This document shows positions 53,070 through 61,457 of a stretch of DNA of 64,000 nucleotides, one piece after another (positions within the stretch are counted from its first letter, which is position 1; every line of letters begins with the position of its first letter). The position numbers and the translations under genes are program-made. The notes under the pieces are model-generated. The model was not told the origin of the DNA. It was given only the letters and a program-made list of their open reading frames with translations, and did no database searches. This DNA is from Oscillospiraceae bacterium (GTDB lineage: Bacteria > Bacillota > Clostridia > Oscillospirales > Ruminococcaceae): assembly GCA_017432285.1 (NCBI GenBank), contig JAFRJM010000003.1, forward strand, positions 1-64,000, in the 5' to 3' direction.

Positions 53070-53312
53070 TGAGAAGAGAAGAGTAGGCAGAAGACAAAAG
53101 CCACAGAGAGTCCCGGTAGCTGAAAAGGGATGCGGATGAAACTGCTGAACATGGTCTCGGAGCTGCAAGGCCGATATTTAGGTCTTGACGGGTGCGCCCG
53201 TAATCGCGCCGGGGTGTGTTTGCACTTCACGAGGTCTGTTCTGTGAGGAACAGGCGAATCAAGGTGGTATCACGACTTATACTGTCGTCCTTGTCGGGAC
53301 GGCAGTTTTTTA
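53070..53312 (+). promoter_or_regulatory. T-box leader (methionine type)
   Basis: The leader has the AGAGAAGAGTAGG-like stem I segment, CAGAGAGTC, the specifier-loop pattern GAAC followed by ATG (53151-53153) and a purine, and the T-box AATCAAGGTGGTATCACG at 53258-53275. A terminator (ACTGTCGTCC/GGGACGGCAGT, 53281-53306) with a T run follows. Uncharged tRNA-Met would pair with the ATG specifier and prevent termination. The 52978-53326 interval holds no gene. Downstream metNIQ agrees with methionine. Confidence 0.92.
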
Positions 53313-53326
53313 TTTTGAGGAGAAAT

Positions 53327-54340
53327 ATGGCAGACAGTATCAACAACATTATCCAGATAAGCGGACTCAGAAAAGTCTTCTCAGACGGAACCAAAACGGT
53401 GACGGCACTGGATGGAATATCTCTTGAAGTCAGGCAGGGAGAGATATTCGGGATCATCGGATTATCCGGTGCGGGGAAAAGCACACTGGTACGGTGTATA
53501 AACCTTCTTGAGACACCTACCGAGGGGTCTGTTATCGTCGACGGAAAAGATATGGCTTCTCTGAACGAAGCCGACCTTCTGGAAGCCAGAAGAAAGATCG
53601 GTATGATATTCCAGGGCTTCAATCTGCTGCAGCAGAGATCAGCACTTGAGAACGTGTGCTTCCCGCTGGAGATCGCAGGGGTCAAAAAGGAGGATGCTAA
53701 AGTCCGCGCGGCAAGTCTTCTTGAGACAGTAGGCCTCGGAGACAGATTGGACGCATATCCATCTCAGCTGTCCGGAGGAATGCAGCAGCGCGTTGCAATT
53801 GCAAGAGCGCTGGCGAATGAGCCGAAAGTGCTTCTGTGTGATGAGGCTACTTCAGCGCTTGATCCGAAGACCACGCTGCAGATCCTGGAGCTTTTGCAGA
53901 AGATCAATAAGGAATTCGGCGTTACGATCGTAGTGATTACTCACGAAATGAAGGTCATTGAAAGGATCTGTTCAAGAGTAGCGATACTTGCAGAGAGCAG
54001 AGTCGTGGAAAGCGGCGAAGTCAGTGAAGTGTTCCGACATCCGAAGACTTCAGCAGCAAAACAGCTGATCTTCCCTCAGGGAGAAAAGATCGAAACGTTC
54101 AGGGGCGGGAAAAGGTTGCTCCGTCTGGCGTTTGACGGAACTACAACAGATCAGCCTATCGTAGCTAACATGGTCCTTTCCTGCGGAGAGGCGGTAAGCA
54201 TTCTGGCCGCAGACACAAAATTGATAGAGGGAAAGACGGTGGGACAGATGGTGCTGCAATTACCGGAGAATGAGTCAGCTGCAGAGCGAATGCTGGCATA
54301 TCTGGACCAGGAAAACATTTCTTATACGGAGGGTGAGTGA
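53327..54340 (+). CDS. metN: Methionine ABC transporter ATP-binding protein MetN
   Basis: The 337-residue ATPase has Walker A GLSGAGKST, signature LSGGMQQR and Walker B LLCDEATSALD. The C-terminal NIL domain (from about 265) is an allosteric methionine-binding domain found in MetN. The ATG at 53327 lies just after the T-box terminator with GAGGAGAAAT; upstream in-frame codons are inside the T-box RNA. It overlaps metI. Confidence 0.95.
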   Translation: MADSINNIIQISGLRKVFSDGTKTVTALDGISLEVRQGEIFGIIGLSGAGKSTLVRCINLLETPTEGSVIVDGKDMASLNEADLLEARRKIGMIFQGFNLLQQRSALENVCFPLEIAGVKKEDAKVRAASLLETVGLGDRLDAYPSQLSGGMQQRVAIARALANEPKVLLCDEATSALDPKTTLQILELLQKINKEFGVTIVVITHEMKVIERICSRVAILAESRVVESGEVSEVFRHPKTSAAKQLIFPQGEKIETFRGGKRLLRLAFDGTTTDQPIVANMVLSCGEAVSILAADTKLIEGKTVGQMVLQLPENESAAERMLAYLDQENISYTEGE

Positions 54341-55044
54341 TGATGGATACTAAATTGCTTACTCTGGTGGGAAGCGGATTTGCTGAAAGCTTGTATATGA
54401 CATTCTTCGCAACGCTCTTCTCATATGTCATCGGACTTCCCATTGGGCTTATACTTGCGATCACCTCTCCTGAAGGAATCAAACCTAGCAGAGAGATTAA
54501 TTTTGGCCTTGGAGCGGTGGTTAACTTCCTGAGATCGGTTCCGTTCATTATTTTGGCGGTTGCTATAATTCCGCTGACAAGACTGGTTACAGGGACGTCG
54601 ATAGGTTCAACAGCAGCAATAGTTCCGCTGGTAGTTGCGGCGGCGCCGCTGGTGGCACGCTCGGTCGAGAGCTCAGTGAAGGGGGTGGACAGCGGAGTAA
54701 TAGAAGCAGCCAGAAGCATGGGAGCTACAACGTGGCAGATCATAAAGAAAGTCATGCTTCCGGAAGCACTGCCTTCGCTAATAACCGGTCTCGCAAGTGC
54801 AACGATCACTGTTCTTGGGTTTTCGGCAATGGCCGGAGCTTTTGGCGGAGGAGGCCTGGGAGCTATAGCTATCAACTACGGATACTACCGCGGACAGTCA
54901 GATATCATGTATGTCATGGTGATACTGCTTGTCTTAATGGTACAGATCATACAGAAGATCGGGGACCGAATGTCGGTGAGGGTAGATAAAACGATCCGAG
55001 AAAGCGGCAGTGCCGCCCCTGAAGACAACAATACAGAACATTAA
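54340..55044 (+). CDS. metI: Methionine ABC transporter permease MetI
   Basis: The protein has five to six transmembrane helices and the permease EAA loop (GVIEAARSMGATTWQIIKKVML). With MetN and MetQ it imports D- and L-methionine. Three start codons are packed together: GTG 54337, ATG 54340 and ATG 54343. ATG 54340 is taken since GGAGGG lies six bases upstream and it overlaps the metN stop codon by one base. Confidence 0.94.
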   Translation: MMDTKLLTLVGSGFAESLYMTFFATLFSYVIGLPIGLILAITSPEGIKPSREINFGLGAVVNFLRSVPFIILAVAIIPLTRLVTGTSIGSTAAIVPLVVAAAPLVARSVESSVKGVDSGVIEAARSMGATTWQIIKKVMLPEALPSLITGLASATITVLGFSAMAGAFGGGGLGAIAINYGYYRGQSDIMYVMVILLVLMVQIIQKIGDRMSVRVDKTIRESGSAAPEDNNTEH

Positions 55045-55066
55045 AGAATTGAGGAGATAAAAAACA

Positions 55067-55867
55067 ATGAAAAAACTAACAGCTATTTTACTCGTACTCG
55101 TATTTGCTCTTTCTCTCGCAAGCTGCGGAAAAAAATCCGAAACTACTGTCCTGAAAGTCGGAGCTTCACCGACGCCTCACGCTGAGATCCTTAATTTTGT
55201 AAAAGATGACCTGGCAAAGCAGGGTATTGATCTGCAGGTCATCGAGTTTGATGACTATGTTCTTCCCAATACTGGAACAGAAGACGGAAGTCTGGATGCA
55301 AACTATTTCCAGCACACCCCATACCTTGAAGACTTCAATGCTTCAAGAGGAACACACCTAGTTTCTGTTGCAGTTATCCACTATGAACCTCTTGGTGTTT
55401 ATAAAGGCAAGAGCAGCAGTCTGGATGTAGCAAACGGCGCTGTAATCGGTGTTCCGAACGATGCCACGAATGAAGCCAGGGCATTGCTCCTGCTTGAAGC
55501 AAACGGACTAATCACTCTTGATCCAAATGCAGGACTAAACGCAACTGTTTTGGATATCAAGGACAATCCTAAAAACATCAAGATCGAAGAGATCGAAGCA
55601 GCTCAGCTGACAGCCCACCTTGCAGACCTCGATCTGGCAGTCATCAACGGAAACTATGCTGTTCAGGCTGGCCTAAAAGCAGCAGATGCTCTTGCAATAG
55701 AGGGTAAAGATTCCGAGGCGGCAAATCTCTACGGCAACATTCTTGTCGTCAAAGAAGGAAATGAAAAGAATCCTGCCATCCTTGCGCTTGCAGATGCTCT
55801 CCGCACAGAGAAAGTTAGGAAATTCATCGAAGAGAACTATGACGGAATCGTTGTTCCGAAATTCTGA
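55067..55867 (+). CDS. metQ: Methionine-binding lipoprotein MetQ
   Basis: The 266-residue protein has a lipoprotein signal peptide with lipobox LASC (lipidated Cys20) and then the NlpA/MetQ-type binding domain with VGASPTPHAEIL and YFQHTPYLEDF, which form the methionine site. It delivers methionine to MetI at the outer face of the membrane. GAGGAG precedes the ATG. A strong terminator ends the operon. Confidence 0.96.
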   Translation: MKKLTAILLVLVFALSLASCGKKSETTVLKVGASPTPHAEILNFVKDDLAKQGIDLQVIEFDDYVLPNTGTEDGSLDANYFQHTPYLEDFNASRGTHLVSVAVIHYEPLGVYKGKSSSLDVANGAVIGVPNDATNEARALLLLEANGLITLDPNAGLNATVLDIKDNPKNIKIEEIEAAQLTAHLADLDLAVINGNYAVQAGLKAADALAIEGKDSEAANLYGNILVVKEGNEKNPAILALADALRTEKVRKFIEENYDGIVVPKF

Positions 55868-55886
55868 TCTGTTTATTCAAAGCAAA

Positions 55887-55922
55887 ACCGGAGAAGATGC
55901 TCCAGAAGCAATCTTCTCCGGT
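55887..55922. terminator. Terminator after metQ (bidirectional type)
   Basis: ACCGGAGAAGAT and ATCTTCTCCGGT pair perfectly around 12 bases, followed by ATCTTTTTT. The convergent Crp-type gene ends nearby. Confidence 0.8.
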
Positions 55923-55939
55923 ATCTTTTTTGTATGCAT

Positions 55940-56584
55940 TCAGATCTGTGCCATGCGGGTCAACCTGCTGCGGTCCTTTATCATGTATGTTTTTCCGTTT
56001 TTCTCGAGAATGCCGTCATCCACAAGAGAATACATCAGTCTGAGGAGATGACGGTAGCTGATGCTTACAGCGTATGTGATGTCTGTCAATGGAGCAGTGA
56101 TGGTCCCTTCATTCTCATTCTGAAGCAGGTAAAAACACAATCTTGTCATGGCATCAGTCGAAAGTGCAGAAACATAGTTGTTATTTCTGTACCACCAGAT
56201 CATGGCCGCGTCATGGCCGAGTTGGTAAGTAAGAGTCGCGTTGCTTCTTATCAGGCGTTTTGCAGCGGATAAGGGAAGGGACAGGCACACCATCTTTGTA
56301 AGTACCAGCACGGTGTTGCAGGAGTCTTCCTGACCTAACAGCAGCTCCATCTCGCCCAAAGCTGAACCCGGACCGGCGTTGCCGAATGAAAGCACTTTCC
56401 CTTCAGGACTGTATGTCTGTATGCGGCAGGAACCGGATACCACAAAATACAGCGAAGATATAGGATAACCTTCCTCCAGAACAGCCTCTCCTTTTTGGAA
56501 AACCACAGGAGTCACCTGTTCCCGTGTGAGGTTATATTTTTTCAGCAGTTCATCGGTGCCTTCGGGAAAAGAAGTTTTGTGCAT
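55940..56584 (-). CDS. Crp/Fnr-family transcriptional regulator
   Basis: The 214-residue protein has a cyclic-nucleotide-binding-like domain (EAVLEEGYPISSLYFVVSGSC, residues 35-125) and a C-terminal winged helix (LTDITYAVSISYRHLLRLMY). No cysteine cluster for an Fe-S centre is seen, so it is not an Fnr sensor; the sensed ligand is unknown. ATG at 56584 follows AGGAGGGC. It is divergent from an MFS transporter, and an 18-bp palindrome lies between them. Confidence 0.88.
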   Translation of the reverse strand: MHKTSFPEGTDELLKKYNLTREQVTPVVFQKGEAVLEEGYPISSLYFVVSGSCRIQTYSPEGKVLSFGNAGPGSALGEMELLLGQEDSCNTVLVLTKMVCLSLPLSAAKRLIRSNATLTYQLGHDAAMIWWYRNNNYVSALSTDAMTRLCFYLLQNENEGTITAPLTDITYAVSISYRHLLRLMYSLVDDGILEKNGKTYMIKDRSRLTRMAQI

Positions 56585-56608
56585 AATAGTGCCCTCCTTA
56601 TGTCTGTA

Positions 56609-56626
56609 ATATGACACGTGTCATAT
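56609..56626. promoter_or_regulatory. 18-bp palindrome between the Crp-type and MFS genes
   Basis: ATATGACACGTGTCATAT is a perfect palindrome with TGACA/TGTCA half-sites. The end overlaps a TATAAT box (56624-56629) facing the MFS gene. It fits an operator bound by the adjacent Crp/Fnr-type dimer, acting on both genes. Confidence 0.65.
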
Positions 56627-56683
56627 AATGGTGTCAAGCAGATTTGCTAGAATTAATACAGATTCACAAAGAAGGGTTTTTTT

Positions 56684-57919
56684 ATGAACGAATCGATTAC
56701 AAACCAGGCAAAGATACGCATCTTCATGATCTATTGCTGCGTCATGATGTTTGCTTTTTCATTGTCCAGTTCAATGTACAGCAGCCTGGCACCATTCATT
56801 ATCACTCATTACGGTGCAACTCTGACAGAGTCCTCACTGTTTACCATATCTTCAAGCATCGGCAATCTGCTCATTAACCTGCTTATCATCCGCATGGCGG
56901 ACAAGTACAACAAAGCAAGATTGCTGGCAGTGCTCTGCTTTATTGTTTCGGCAGCTCTTATCGTGATAGGACGGGCACCGACCATGGCAGTGTATCTGAT
57001 AGCTAACTGTGTAAACGGTATGGTTGGATACTGGATAGACAACCTCACGACAGCGTATGTGAGCGATCTGTACGGAGAACAGAGGGGAAGATATATTGGT
57101 ATCCTGTACACGCTGTTCGCTGTAGGAAGCGCAGTTGCTCCGACTTTCAACACCATCGTTCTGGAGGTCCTCGGTCTGGACTGGTCCGGAAGCTACAAGA
57201 TATCGGGATTCTTCTTCCTGATGACAGCAATAAGTTACTTCATCATTCTGATACTGGTTAAACAGCCTGCAGAGGAAGGTTATCAAAAGGAAGAGGAGGA
57301 GGTCGGAAAGCTGTCTATCAGCGAGATGCTCCGCAGCAGGAACATGTTGGCTCTGATCCTTTCAGGGATCACTATGGCGTTCTATGGATATTTTTCCGGA
57401 ATGCTGCCGACTTATTTCAGCTTTACAAATCCGGACGTATATACCACCGCGCTTAGGAATTTCATCCTTACCTGCTACACTGTTGGCCAGATGGTAAGCC
57501 GTTTCCTGTATATTCCGCTGGCTCCAAGACTCAATCCTATACGTTATCTCAGATTCCAGTCTTTGTTTTGCACGATCTGCAGTCTAGTTTGTCTTCTTGT
57601 GGATAAACCGGTATTGTGGATGATCCTTATGTTTGCAAGCGGTGTCATCAGTGGAAGCGCGTATACCATGACTATCGTACTTACATGCGATGAGTATCCT
57701 GATCACTCTTCTTCCGCAAATGCAGCGACCGGTTTCGCTTCGGGCATAGCTTATCTCGTTGCAACTCCGATCATGAATATGATCGCGGACAATATTTCAT
57801 TTTTCGTTGCGATGATCATCCCTGTATTCTTCGGATTCGCAACATATTTCATTTATCAGTTTATGTATCACGAAAAAAGTCCGGGACTGACTTTGGCAGC
57901 AAAAGCAGCAAAAGGATGA
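56684..57919 (+). CDS. MFS transporter
   Basis: The 411-residue protein has 12 hydrophobic segments, an MFS loop (RMADKYNKARLLAV) and a central hydrophilic loop (EEGYQKEEEEVGKLS). The substrate is unknown; it could feed the nucleoside-linked genes that follow after 89 bp. No terminator was seen between it and them. It is likely controlled by the divergent Crp-type regulator. Confidence 0.87.
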   Translation: MNESITNQAKIRIFMIYCCVMMFAFSLSSSMYSSLAPFIITHYGATLTESSLFTISSSIGNLLINLLIIRMADKYNKARLLAVLCFIVSAALIVIGRAPTMAVYLIANCVNGMVGYWIDNLTTAYVSDLYGEQRGRYIGILYTLFAVGSAVAPTFNTIVLEVLGLDWSGSYKISGFFFLMTAISYFIILILVKQPAEEGYQKEEEEVGKLSISEMLRSRNMLALILSGITMAFYGYFSGMLPTYFSFTNPDVYTTALRNFILTCYTVGQMVSRFLYIPLAPRLNPIRYLRFQSLFCTICSLVCLLVDKPVLWMILMFASGVISGSAYTMTIVLTCDEYPDHSSSANAATGFASGIAYLVATPIMNMIADNISFFVAMIIPVFFGFATYFIYQFMYHEKSPGLTLAAKAAKG

Positions 57920-57943
57920 AACATTTTTAGTGCTAGTTTGCAG

Positions 57944-57973
57944 TTTACACAGCCAATAACAAAAAAGTACAAT
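57944..57973 (+). promoter_or_regulatory. Promoter upstream of the first tandem deoxyribosyltransferase-like gene
   Basis: TTTACA and TACAAT are separated by 18 bp, 36 bp upstream of the start codon. Confidence 0.55.
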
Positions 57974-58008
57974 TAATAAAGAAACAATAAAGCTGTTGGA
58001 GGTAAAAC

Positions 58009-59127
58009 ATGAACAAAGACGAGAGTTTGTATATTGCCGGCCCAAACTGTTTCTGGCCAAGAGGCGGGAACACACTTCAGTCATATAGGGAGTACTCACT
58101 GTTCCATGAGTTCAAAGTATCTCTTCCTGGAGACCCCAAGCCCGCAGAGGAAAAAGCCAATGCCAAACCTTGGGATGAGATGACTAAAAAGGAACGCGGA
58201 GCAGGCATACTCAAAAACTGTGCCGATTCTATGGAAACAACGACCATAATCATTGCTAACCTTGACAATTATCGTGGCTTCAGTCCTGATGGCGGAACGA
58301 TCTTTGAAATCGGAATGGCTTATGCCAAAGAGGCAAAATGCTATGCGTATACTCGTGATATCCGTCCTATCGGAGAAAAGTATACGGGAATCAAGTGGAC
58401 TGCAGATTATGCTATCGATGAGAGAGGTAACAAAGTACCTAATCACGATCTTCCGTTTTCTGTTGACGTTCTTGGTTCATGCAAGATCATTGAAGGCAAT
58501 TACTTCGATGCCCTGAACTTAGTCATGGCAGATATCAAGGAAGAGTCCAAGGACAAGGCAAAGAGAGCAAAGGCTGCAGAGAAAGTAAGCGTCGAGTCCA
58601 CTGTCAAGAGCGACAAACCGATCGTCTATTTCTGTGATTTCGACCGTTACAATGATAATGTTGCAGAGAAATATGCTGAGGTCAAAGCACTGCTTGAGAA
58701 GTACGGATTCACTGCTTATGTGCCTACAGATCCCTGTCCGGGCGTTGAGGAAGTGGACTGCGGTGATGACCGCTATGCTCAGGTCTACAACGAGTTTGAC
58801 CGCTATCAGCAGCACGTTCGCAACTGCGATATCATCCTTGCCGATCTGAACGATTTCTATGGCTATGAGCCTAACGCGGATGTCTCTTTTGAGTGCGGCA
58901 TGGCTTTCCAGCTCAACAAGAAGATGTATGCATTCATGGATGACATCGGCAGGATGATCGATCGTGTCCCCAACAAAGGTGAGGAAAACGGATGCAAGGA
59001 TATAAATAACATGGGTGTCGAGAATTTCGATGCTCCTGTAAACCTTATGTTCGGGTCTTCGTTCAAATTCCTGGATGGCTCCCTGGAAGAAGTGGTCCGC
59101 AAAATGGCGGAAGATCTTAAAGCGTAG
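58009..59127 (+). CDS. Tandem nucleoside 2-deoxyribosyltransferase-like protein, copy 1
   Basis: The 372-residue protein has two copies of the nucleoside 2-deoxyribosyltransferase-like fold. Domain 1 (1-180) has YIAGPNCFWPRGG at the substrate loop and SPDGGTIFEIGMAY, with Asp94 and Glu100 in catalytic positions. Domain 2 (205-372) has FDRYQQHVRNCD and DVSFECGMA (Glu295) and ends with VNLMFG. A charged linker (180-203) joins them. Known members swap or remove bases from (deoxy)nucleosides; the real substrate here is unknown. GGAGGTAAAAC precedes the ATG. A terminator separates it from copy 2. Confidence 0.82.
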   Translation: MNKDESLYIAGPNCFWPRGGNTLQSYREYSLFHEFKVSLPGDPKPAEEKANAKPWDEMTKKERGAGILKNCADSMETTTIIIANLDNYRGFSPDGGTIFEIGMAYAKEAKCYAYTRDIRPIGEKYTGIKWTADYAIDERGNKVPNHDLPFSVDVLGSCKIIEGNYFDALNLVMADIKEESKDKAKRAKAAEKVSVESTVKSDKPIVYFCDFDRYNDNVAEKYAEVKALLEKYGFTAYVPTDPCPGVEEVDCGDDRYAQVYNEFDRYQQHVRNCDIILADLNDFYGYEPNADVSFECGMAFQLNKKMYAFMDDIGRMIDRVPNKGEENGCKDINNMGVENFDAPVNLMFGSSFKFLDGSLEEVVRKMAEDLKA

Positions 59128-59137
59128 GAACTTATTG

Positions 59138-59163
59138 GCAGAGGCGCATCACCGCGTCTCTGC
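59138..59163 (+). terminator. Terminator between copies 1 and 2
   Basis: GCAGAGGCGC and GCGTCTCTGC pair with one wobble around six bases, followed by T5. It may lower expression of copies 2 and 3 relative to copy 1. Confidence 0.75.
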
Positions 59164-59189
59164 TTTTTGAAACAAAAGAGGGATTTATT

Positions 59190-60287
59190 ATGATTCATGA
59201 AGAGCATTTGTATATTGCCGGTCCGATGTGCTTCTATCCGAGAGGCAGTTCTTTGTGGCACAGCCAGAGGAAGGAAGCTGAATTCTATGGGGCAATAGTG
59301 GAATTACCCAATGACAACTGGGACAGCGTCCCAGGAGACAGCATTGAAGAGAAGATAATCAACAACTGCGACATATCAATGCGCAAATGTACAGCTATCC
59401 TTGCGAACCTTGAGAACCATAGGGGTTTCATGCCCGATGCCGGAACGGTGTTTGAGATCGGCATGGCATACGGACTTGGCCTGAAATGCTATGCGTATAC
59501 ACGCGATAAACGTCCGCAAGGAGCAAAATACTTTGGCGGTACATATGAACTTGACCGTATCCTGGATAAAGACGGTGAGATCCTGATGGATATGGATCTT
59601 CCGTTTTCGGATTGCATCGTAGGTGCATGCAAGATCGTTGAAGGGAAATTTACAGATTGCCTGCGTGTCTTCCGTGAGGACATCGAGGAAGAGAGCCGGA
59701 TGAAAGCAGTGAGAGGACGAGTCGAGACATTTGATGCGCCTCAGCGTTTTCCTGGCAGCAGCGGGAAAAAGGTCGTTTACGTAGGGGACTGCAGGAGAGG
59801 ACCTCAGGCCGAGAAAAGGCATGCCGAAATGAAACGCATCCTTGAGAAATATGGTTATGAAGCATACACGCCAAGCGATTATAACGTGAACGTGCCTGTG
59901 CTGCAGCAGCTGGATGACCCGTACGCTAGAGCTTATAATCGCTTTGACCATTATCAGCAGCACGTACGAGACTGCGATATATACCTTGGTGTTCTTGATG
60001 ATCACAGGGGCTATGAAGTTGACAGCGACGTGGCTTTTGAGTCCGGAATGGCATACATGTTCAGGGACAAAGAGATGTTCGGATACATTGAGTCACCCGA
60101 GTCAATGGCTGACCGCACCCATTCGACAGCATCGGAAAACGGAAGCCCTGTAGATATCAACGGGTGGTCCACAGAAGAGAACGGATTCCCGGTAAACATG
60201 ATGTGGGGCGGCACAAAGCTGTTCAGAGGAATGGAATTTGAAGAAGCTGTAAAACAGATGACAGAACTGCTGAAAGGAGAAGAATAA
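59190..60287 (+). CDS. Tandem nucleoside 2-deoxyribosyltransferase-like protein, copy 2
   Basis: The 365-residue paralogue of copy 1 has domain 1 with YIAGPMCFYPRG and MPDAGTVFEIGMAY, and domain 2 with FDHYQQHVRDCD and DVAFESGMA, ending VNMMWG. In domain 2 the usual cysteine of FECGMA is serine, and the middle segment differs from the other two copies. Charged residues at the two Glu positions are retained, so both domains could be active. It ends one base before copy 3 begins. Substrate unknown. Confidence 0.82.
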   Translation: MIHEEHLYIAGPMCFYPRGSSLWHSQRKEAEFYGAIVELPNDNWDSVPGDSIEEKIINNCDISMRKCTAILANLENHRGFMPDAGTVFEIGMAYGLGLKCYAYTRDKRPQGAKYFGGTYELDRILDKDGEILMDMDLPFSDCIVGACKIVEGKFTDCLRVFREDIEEESRMKAVRGRVETFDAPQRFPGSSGKKVVYVGDCRRGPQAEKRHAEMKRILEKYGYEAYTPSDYNVNVPVLQQLDDPYARAYNRFDHYQQHVRDCDIYLGVLDDHRGYEVDSDVAFESGMAYMFRDKEMFGYIESPESMADRTHSTASENGSPVDINGWSTEENGFPVNMMWGGTKLFRGMEFEEAVKQMTELLKGEE

Positions 60288-60288
60288 G

Positions 60289-61389
60289 ATGACTACTGAT
60301 GAAAAGATCTATGTGGCGGGGCCGATCTGTTTCTTCCCCAGAGGCGGAGAGATATGGCAGTCAAGGAGGCGAGAAGCCCAATACTACGGATTTACCGTGA
60401 CACTGCCTAACGACAATAAAAGACCGCCTGCTCAGAGCAAGGAGCATGGCGCATACCTGACATTGAAGAACTGCAGGGACAGCATAAATCTTTCTACAGG
60501 GATCATTGCTGATCTGGAGAACTTCAGAGGGTCTGAACCTGACGGCGGCACTATCTACGAGATAGGAATGGCATATGGCCATGACTGCAAGTGCTACGCG
60601 TTCACAAGAGACAAGAGGCCTATGGGTGTGAAATATAACTCCGGCACATACGTGGGCGGCGGAATTCTGGATTTCAAGGGAAGAAAACTTCCTCATATCG
60701 ATCTGCCGTTTGGCGTCTGTGTCCTTGGTGCCTGCAAAGTGATCGAAGGCACTTTCTCAGACGCATTGCATGCTTATATGTGCGATCTAGAAGAAGAGAG
60801 CAAGAAAAAAGCGATGCGCGGCTATTCACTGACTCAGGACAGTCCGAAACAGACTGTCCCTCGGGGAACAAGACCGATAGTATATGTGTCCGACATTTTC
60901 CGCTACGAAGAAGACGCAGCAGAAAAATATGAAGTGATGAAGAAAGTGCTTGATGAACAGGGGTTTGACGCCATCGTGCCGACCGACGCTGCTCCAGGAG
61001 TGCCTGTGCTTGAAGACACCGGGGATGCATATGAAATGGTATACAACCAGTTTGATCACTATCAGCAGCATGTCCGCAACTGTGATATCATTCTTGCAAA
61101 TCTCACAGATTACGAAGGGTTCGAGCCTTCCAGCGATGTTGCATTTGAATGCGGTATGGCAGATCAGCTTGGTAAGAAACTGTTTGCATGGATGGAAGAC
61201 GGAAGAAACATGGTGGACCGCATACCGAGCCATGAGAACAATCAGGGCAGGATGCTCGATGCCAACGGCTACAGTGTGGAGAACAACAATGCCCCCATCA
61301 ACCTGATGTTCGGAGCATCTTTTAAGATATTTGACGGAGACTTTAAAACTGCCGTAGAAAAGATGAAAGAAGCACTGCAGGAAGACTGA
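60289..61389 (+). CDS. Tandem nucleoside 2-deoxyribosyltransferase-like protein, copy 3
   Basis: The 366-residue paralogue has domain 1 with YVAGPICFFPRGG and EPDGGTIYEIGMAY, and domain 2 with FDHYQQHVRNCD and DVAFECGMA, ending INLMFG. It is closer to copy 1 in domain 2 and to copy 2 in parts of domain 1. It directly follows copy 2 and is co-transcribed with it. A hairpin at 61406-61430 separates it from the N-acetyltransferase gene. Confidence 0.82.
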   Translation: MTTDEKIYVAGPICFFPRGGEIWQSRRREAQYYGFTVTLPNDNKRPPAQSKEHGAYLTLKNCRDSINLSTGIIADLENFRGSEPDGGTIYEIGMAYGHDCKCYAFTRDKRPMGVKYNSGTYVGGGILDFKGRKLPHIDLPFGVCVLGACKVIEGTFSDALHAYMCDLEEESKKKAMRGYSLTQDSPKQTVPRGTRPIVYVSDIFRYEEDAAEKYEVMKKVLDEQGFDAIVPTDAAPGVPVLEDTGDAYEMVYNQFDHYQQHVRNCDIILANLTDYEGFEPSSDVAFECGMADQLGKKLFAWMEDGRNMVDRIPSHENNQGRMLDANGYSVENNNAPINLMFGASFKIFDGDFKTAVEKMKEALQED

Positions 61390-61405
61390 TAGTTATTGTG
61401 TGAAG

Positions 61406-61430
61406 GCAGTGCGGCTGTGCGTTGCACTGC
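61406..61430 (+). terminator. Hairpin between copy 3 and the N-acetyltransferase gene
   Basis: GCAGTGC and GCACTGC pair around 11 bases and are followed by TTTCTT. A modest terminator or processing site. Confidence 0.55.
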
Positions 61431-61457
61431 TTTCTTATAGGGAAAGGATATTGATTA

